Below, piece after piece: positions 7,020 to 8,454 of a stretch of DNA of 8,454 nt. Under the pieces are notes generated by a model. It worked only from the letters and a program-made list of their open reading frames with translations, did not search any database and was not told the DNA's origin. The first letter of the stretch is position 1. Every line of letters starts with the position of its first letter. Source of the DNA: Deltaproteobacteria bacterium (lineage in GTDB: Bacteria; Desulfobacterota; DSM-4660; Desulfatiglandales; Desulfatiglandaceae); assembly GCA_019314425.1 (NCBI GenBank), contig JAFCZI010000083.1, forward strand, positions 1 through 8,454, given 5' to 3'. The translations under genes and the position numbers were made by a program.

Positions 7020-7025
7020 TCCGCG

Positions 7026-7054
7026 TTGACAAGCCCATTCAAAATAAATATAAC
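7026..7054 (+). promoter_or_regulatory. Strong sigma-70 promoter for psd-rsmD-coaD
   Basis: TTGACA (7026-7031) is a perfect -35 box. TATAAC (7049-7054) follows after the ideal 17 nt and differs from the -10 consensus only at the last base. Transcription would begin near 7060, giving a leader of about 37 nt before psd. It lies in the 78-nt gap after tsaB, the widest gap without a repeat between genes in the window, which makes a true promoter likely. I see no operator-like palindrome on it. Confidence 0.75.
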
Positions 7055-7097
7055 AGCAACAACTTCTACGCCATTAACCCCATAAGGTCCATCACAC

Positions 7098-7760
7098 ATG
7101 AACAAAGAAACACGCATCAACAACCGGTTGCCTTTGGCAAGAGAGGGATTCCCGTTTATATTTATTGGAATCGGGCTAACCGTTGTTTTTGCATTCCTGG
7201 GTTGGACGATACTCACCCTTATAACCAGCGTCATTACGATTTTTGTTATCTACTTTTTCAGAGATCCGGAACGACGTCATTTGGATGAAAAAAACGCGGT
7301 ACTGACACCCGCAGACGGTCGTATCCTGGAAGTCAAGGATGTGGGCGAAAAAGACAACCCTTTGGGCCGGTCATCCATCAAAGTGTCTATTTTCATGAAC
7401 GTCTTTAATGTTCATGTTAACCGAATACCGATTGAGGGGACCATCAAAAAAATTGCCTACCATCCGGGGAAATTTCTCTCAGCAGACCTGGATAAAGCAT
7501 CCGAGCAGAATGAAAATAACCGAATCACACTGGAAACGGTCGACGCCAGGGAAATTCTGGTCATCCAGATCGCCGGTTTGATCGCAAGACGCATCGTCTG
7601 CTGGATTGATAAAGGGGACACCGTTAAAACCGGTCAAAGATTCGGGCTTATCCGCTTTGGTTCCAGACTCGAAGTTTTTCTTCCTGCGGACAGCCGAATT
7701 ACTGCGCAGGTGGGGCAAAAGGTCAAAGCGGGGGAGACGGTTATCGGGTATCTGACATGA
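7098..7760 (+). CDS. psd: Phosphatidylserine decarboxylase proenzyme, short form
   Basis: Psd removes CO2 from phosphatidylserine to give phosphatidylethanolamine at the inner membrane, using a pyruvoyl group made by self-cleavage. The cleavage site is FGSR (187-190): cutting between Gly188 and Ser189 would give a beta chain of about 188 residues and a short alpha chain starting with the pyruvoyl from Ser189. Asp73 in TPADGRI and His106 in FNVHVNRIP complete the expected Asp-His-Ser triad. Two hydrophobic segments lie at about 18-52. The 220-residue length and FGSR place it in the short, archaeal-like class rather than the E. coli LGST class. AAGGT (7084-7088) sits 9 nt before the ATG. The usual partner pssA is not adjacent. 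Confidence 0.96.
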   Translation: MNKETRINNRLPLAREGFPFIFIGIGLTVVFAFLGWTILTLITSVITIFVIYFFRDPERRHLDEKNAVLTPADGRILEVKDVGEKDNPLGRSSIKVSIFMNVFNVHVNRIPIEGTIKKIAYHPGKFLSADLDKASEQNENNRITLETVDAREILVIQIAGLIARRIVCWIDKGDTVKTGQRFGLIRFGSRLEVFLPADSRITAQVGQKVKAGETVIGYLT

Positions 7761-7761
7761 A

Positions 7762-8337
7762 ATGAAAATCACCGGCGGGCAACTAAGGGGAAGGGTTTTA
7801 GCGGGACCCAGAAATCTTGAAATCCGCCCCAGCAGCAACAAAGTCCGGGAGGCAATCTTCAACATCATCGGGCAGAATCTCTCCGGTTCAAGGGTGCTGG
7901 ACCTGTTCTCCGGAACAGGGCTTCTCGGGATAGAAGCATTAAGCCGAGGTGCTGCCCGTGCTGATTTTGTCGATCATGCAAAACAAGCCCTTGCCCTTAT
8001 TAAGAAGAATCTTGCACGGTGCGGATACGAACATTCAGGGAAAATATATAAATGGGACCTCTCAAAAGGCCTTCCGGAGAGCCGTCCCTTCCTTGATGCA
8101 ACTTATGATCTGGTGTTTCTCGATCCACCTTATCGGAGTCATCTGGCAGCGGGGTTAATCGAAGCGCTGTCCGTTTCGACACAGCTGGCGCCCGGCGCCG
8201 TCATCATTTTGGAAACCGGCAAAACCGTAGAGACAAGGCATGTAGAGACAAGGCATGCCTTGTCTCTACCTTTGGTTGAAACCCGGATCTATGGAGATAC
8301 CAACCTCAGTATTTATAAGAAAAAGGATCCTTCATGA
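7762..8337 (+). CDS. rsmD: 16S rRNA (guanine966-N2)-methyltransferase RsmD
   Basis: RsmD methylates G966 of 16S rRNA with S-adenosylmethionine during 30S assembly. It shows the N-terminal [10 protein letters not shown] (2-11), the [15 protein letters not shown] segment (22-36), the SAM-binding [20 protein letters not shown] (45-64) and the catalytic DPPY (121-124) in a Rossmann fold. The start is 1 nt after the psd stop, so translation is probably coupled. Near the C-terminus, residues 156-170 ([15 protein letters not shown]) are encoded largely by a palindromic repeat and look like an in-frame insertion before the last strand [15 protein letters not shown]. The stop overlaps the coaD start in ATGA. 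The insertion lies outside the SAM site and catalytic motif, so the enzyme is probably active. Confidence 0.95.
   Translation: MKITGGQLRGRVLAGPRNLEIRPSSNKVREAIFNIIGQNLSGSRVLDLFSGTGLLGIEALSRGAARADFVDHAKQALALIKKNLARCGYEHSGKIYKWDLSKGLPESRPFLDATYDLVFLDPPYRSHLAAGLIEALSVSTQLAPGAVIILETGKTVETRHVETRHALSLPLVETRIYGDTNLSIYKKKDPS
8227..8269 (+). repeat. Palindromic repeat translated in frame inside rsmD
   Basis: The 15-mer GTAGAGACAAGGCAT occurs twice in tandem (8227-8241 and 8242-8256), and the second copy forms a perfect 28-bp palindrome with its inverse (8242-8269). The period equals five codons, and the unit boundaries coincide with codons, giving VETRH twice and then ALSLP. It is unrelated to the CGTAAAAAGTC element. 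It looks like a small dispersed palindromic unit that entered or expanded within the gene without breaking the frame. Confidence 0.9.
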
Positions 8338-8454
8338 AAAAAAACACCGCTATTTATCCCGGATTTTTTGATCCCATAACCAATGGACACCTCAGCATTG
8401 TTTCAAGGGGGTTGGAGATATTCGACAAATTGATTATCGCCATTTTGAACAACC
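8334..8454 (+). CDS. coaD: Phosphopantetheine adenylyltransferase, 5' part only
   Basis: CoaD transfers AMP from ATP to 4'-phosphopantetheine, the penultimate step of coenzyme A synthesis. Only 40 complete codons are present, as the window ends inside the gene. The N-terminus [18 protein letters not shown] contains the nucleotidyltransferase motif with the HXGH-type signature beginning at His19. Where the family has Thr or Ser (Thr10 in E. coli), residue 11 is Phe, in a region that binds substrate. The start overlaps the rsmD stop by 4 nt (ATGA) and has AAGGA (8323-8327) 6 nt upstream. rsmD-coaD is a widespread bacterial gene pair, which supports the assignment. Confidence 0.95.
   Translation, partial: MKKNTAIYPGFFDPITNGHLSIVSRGLEIFDKLIIAILNN

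Noticed and set aside
8227..8269. The tandem repeat in rsmD as a CRISPR remnant.
   Set aside because: The units are directly adjacent with no spacers, only two are present, and there are no cas genes nearby.

Overview
The window is a compact, entirely plus-strand block of conserved housekeeping genes. It looks chromosomal and bacterial, with moderate GC. The gene order rpsB-tsf-frr-uppS-cdsA-dxr-rseP, the short (197-residue) EF-Ts, the single-PDZ RseP and the dispersed repeat built on CGTAAAAAGTC suggest a Gram-negative deltaproteobacterium (Desulfobacterota, perhaps Desulfobacterales). The assignment rests on gene order, protein character and memory of similar repeats; no search was run.

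Layout. Positions 1-191 are the rpsB leader, with a weak promoter candidate, a good 29-nt hairpin and a second small hairpin just before the Shine-Dalgarno. Then come rpsB (ribosomal protein S2, with a long acidic tail), tsf (EF-Ts, TTG start) and frr (ribosome recycling factor). The pyrH gene usually found between tsf and frr is absent. A repeat element starts exactly at the frr stop codon. After it come uppS, cdsA, dxr and rseP, which serve isoprenoid and lipid carrier synthesis, phospholipid precursor synthesis and intramembrane proteolysis. A second copy of the same repeat starts at the rseP stop codon, followed by tsaB (tRNA t6A synthesis). A 78-nt gap holds a near-consensus sigma-70 promoter. 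It drives a second tight cluster: psd (phosphatidylserine decarboxylase), rsmD (16S rRNA m2G966 methyltransferase) and coaD (phosphopantetheine adenylyltransferase, cut by the window end).

How the genes fit together. The first cluster couples translation factors with envelope building: Dxr feeds the MEP pathway, UppS uses its products to make the undecaprenyl carrier, and CdsA makes CDP-diacylglycerol. Psd later completes phosphatidylethanolamine from that same precursor line, although pssA is not in the window.

I found no mobile element with a transposase, no RNA gene, no CRISPR array and no evident new multi-gene system. The points worth a second look are small: the loss of pyrH from its usual place, two repeat copies placed exactly at stop codons, a palindromic repeat translated in frame inside rsmD, an unusual Phe in the CoaD active-site motif, and the structured rpsB leader.
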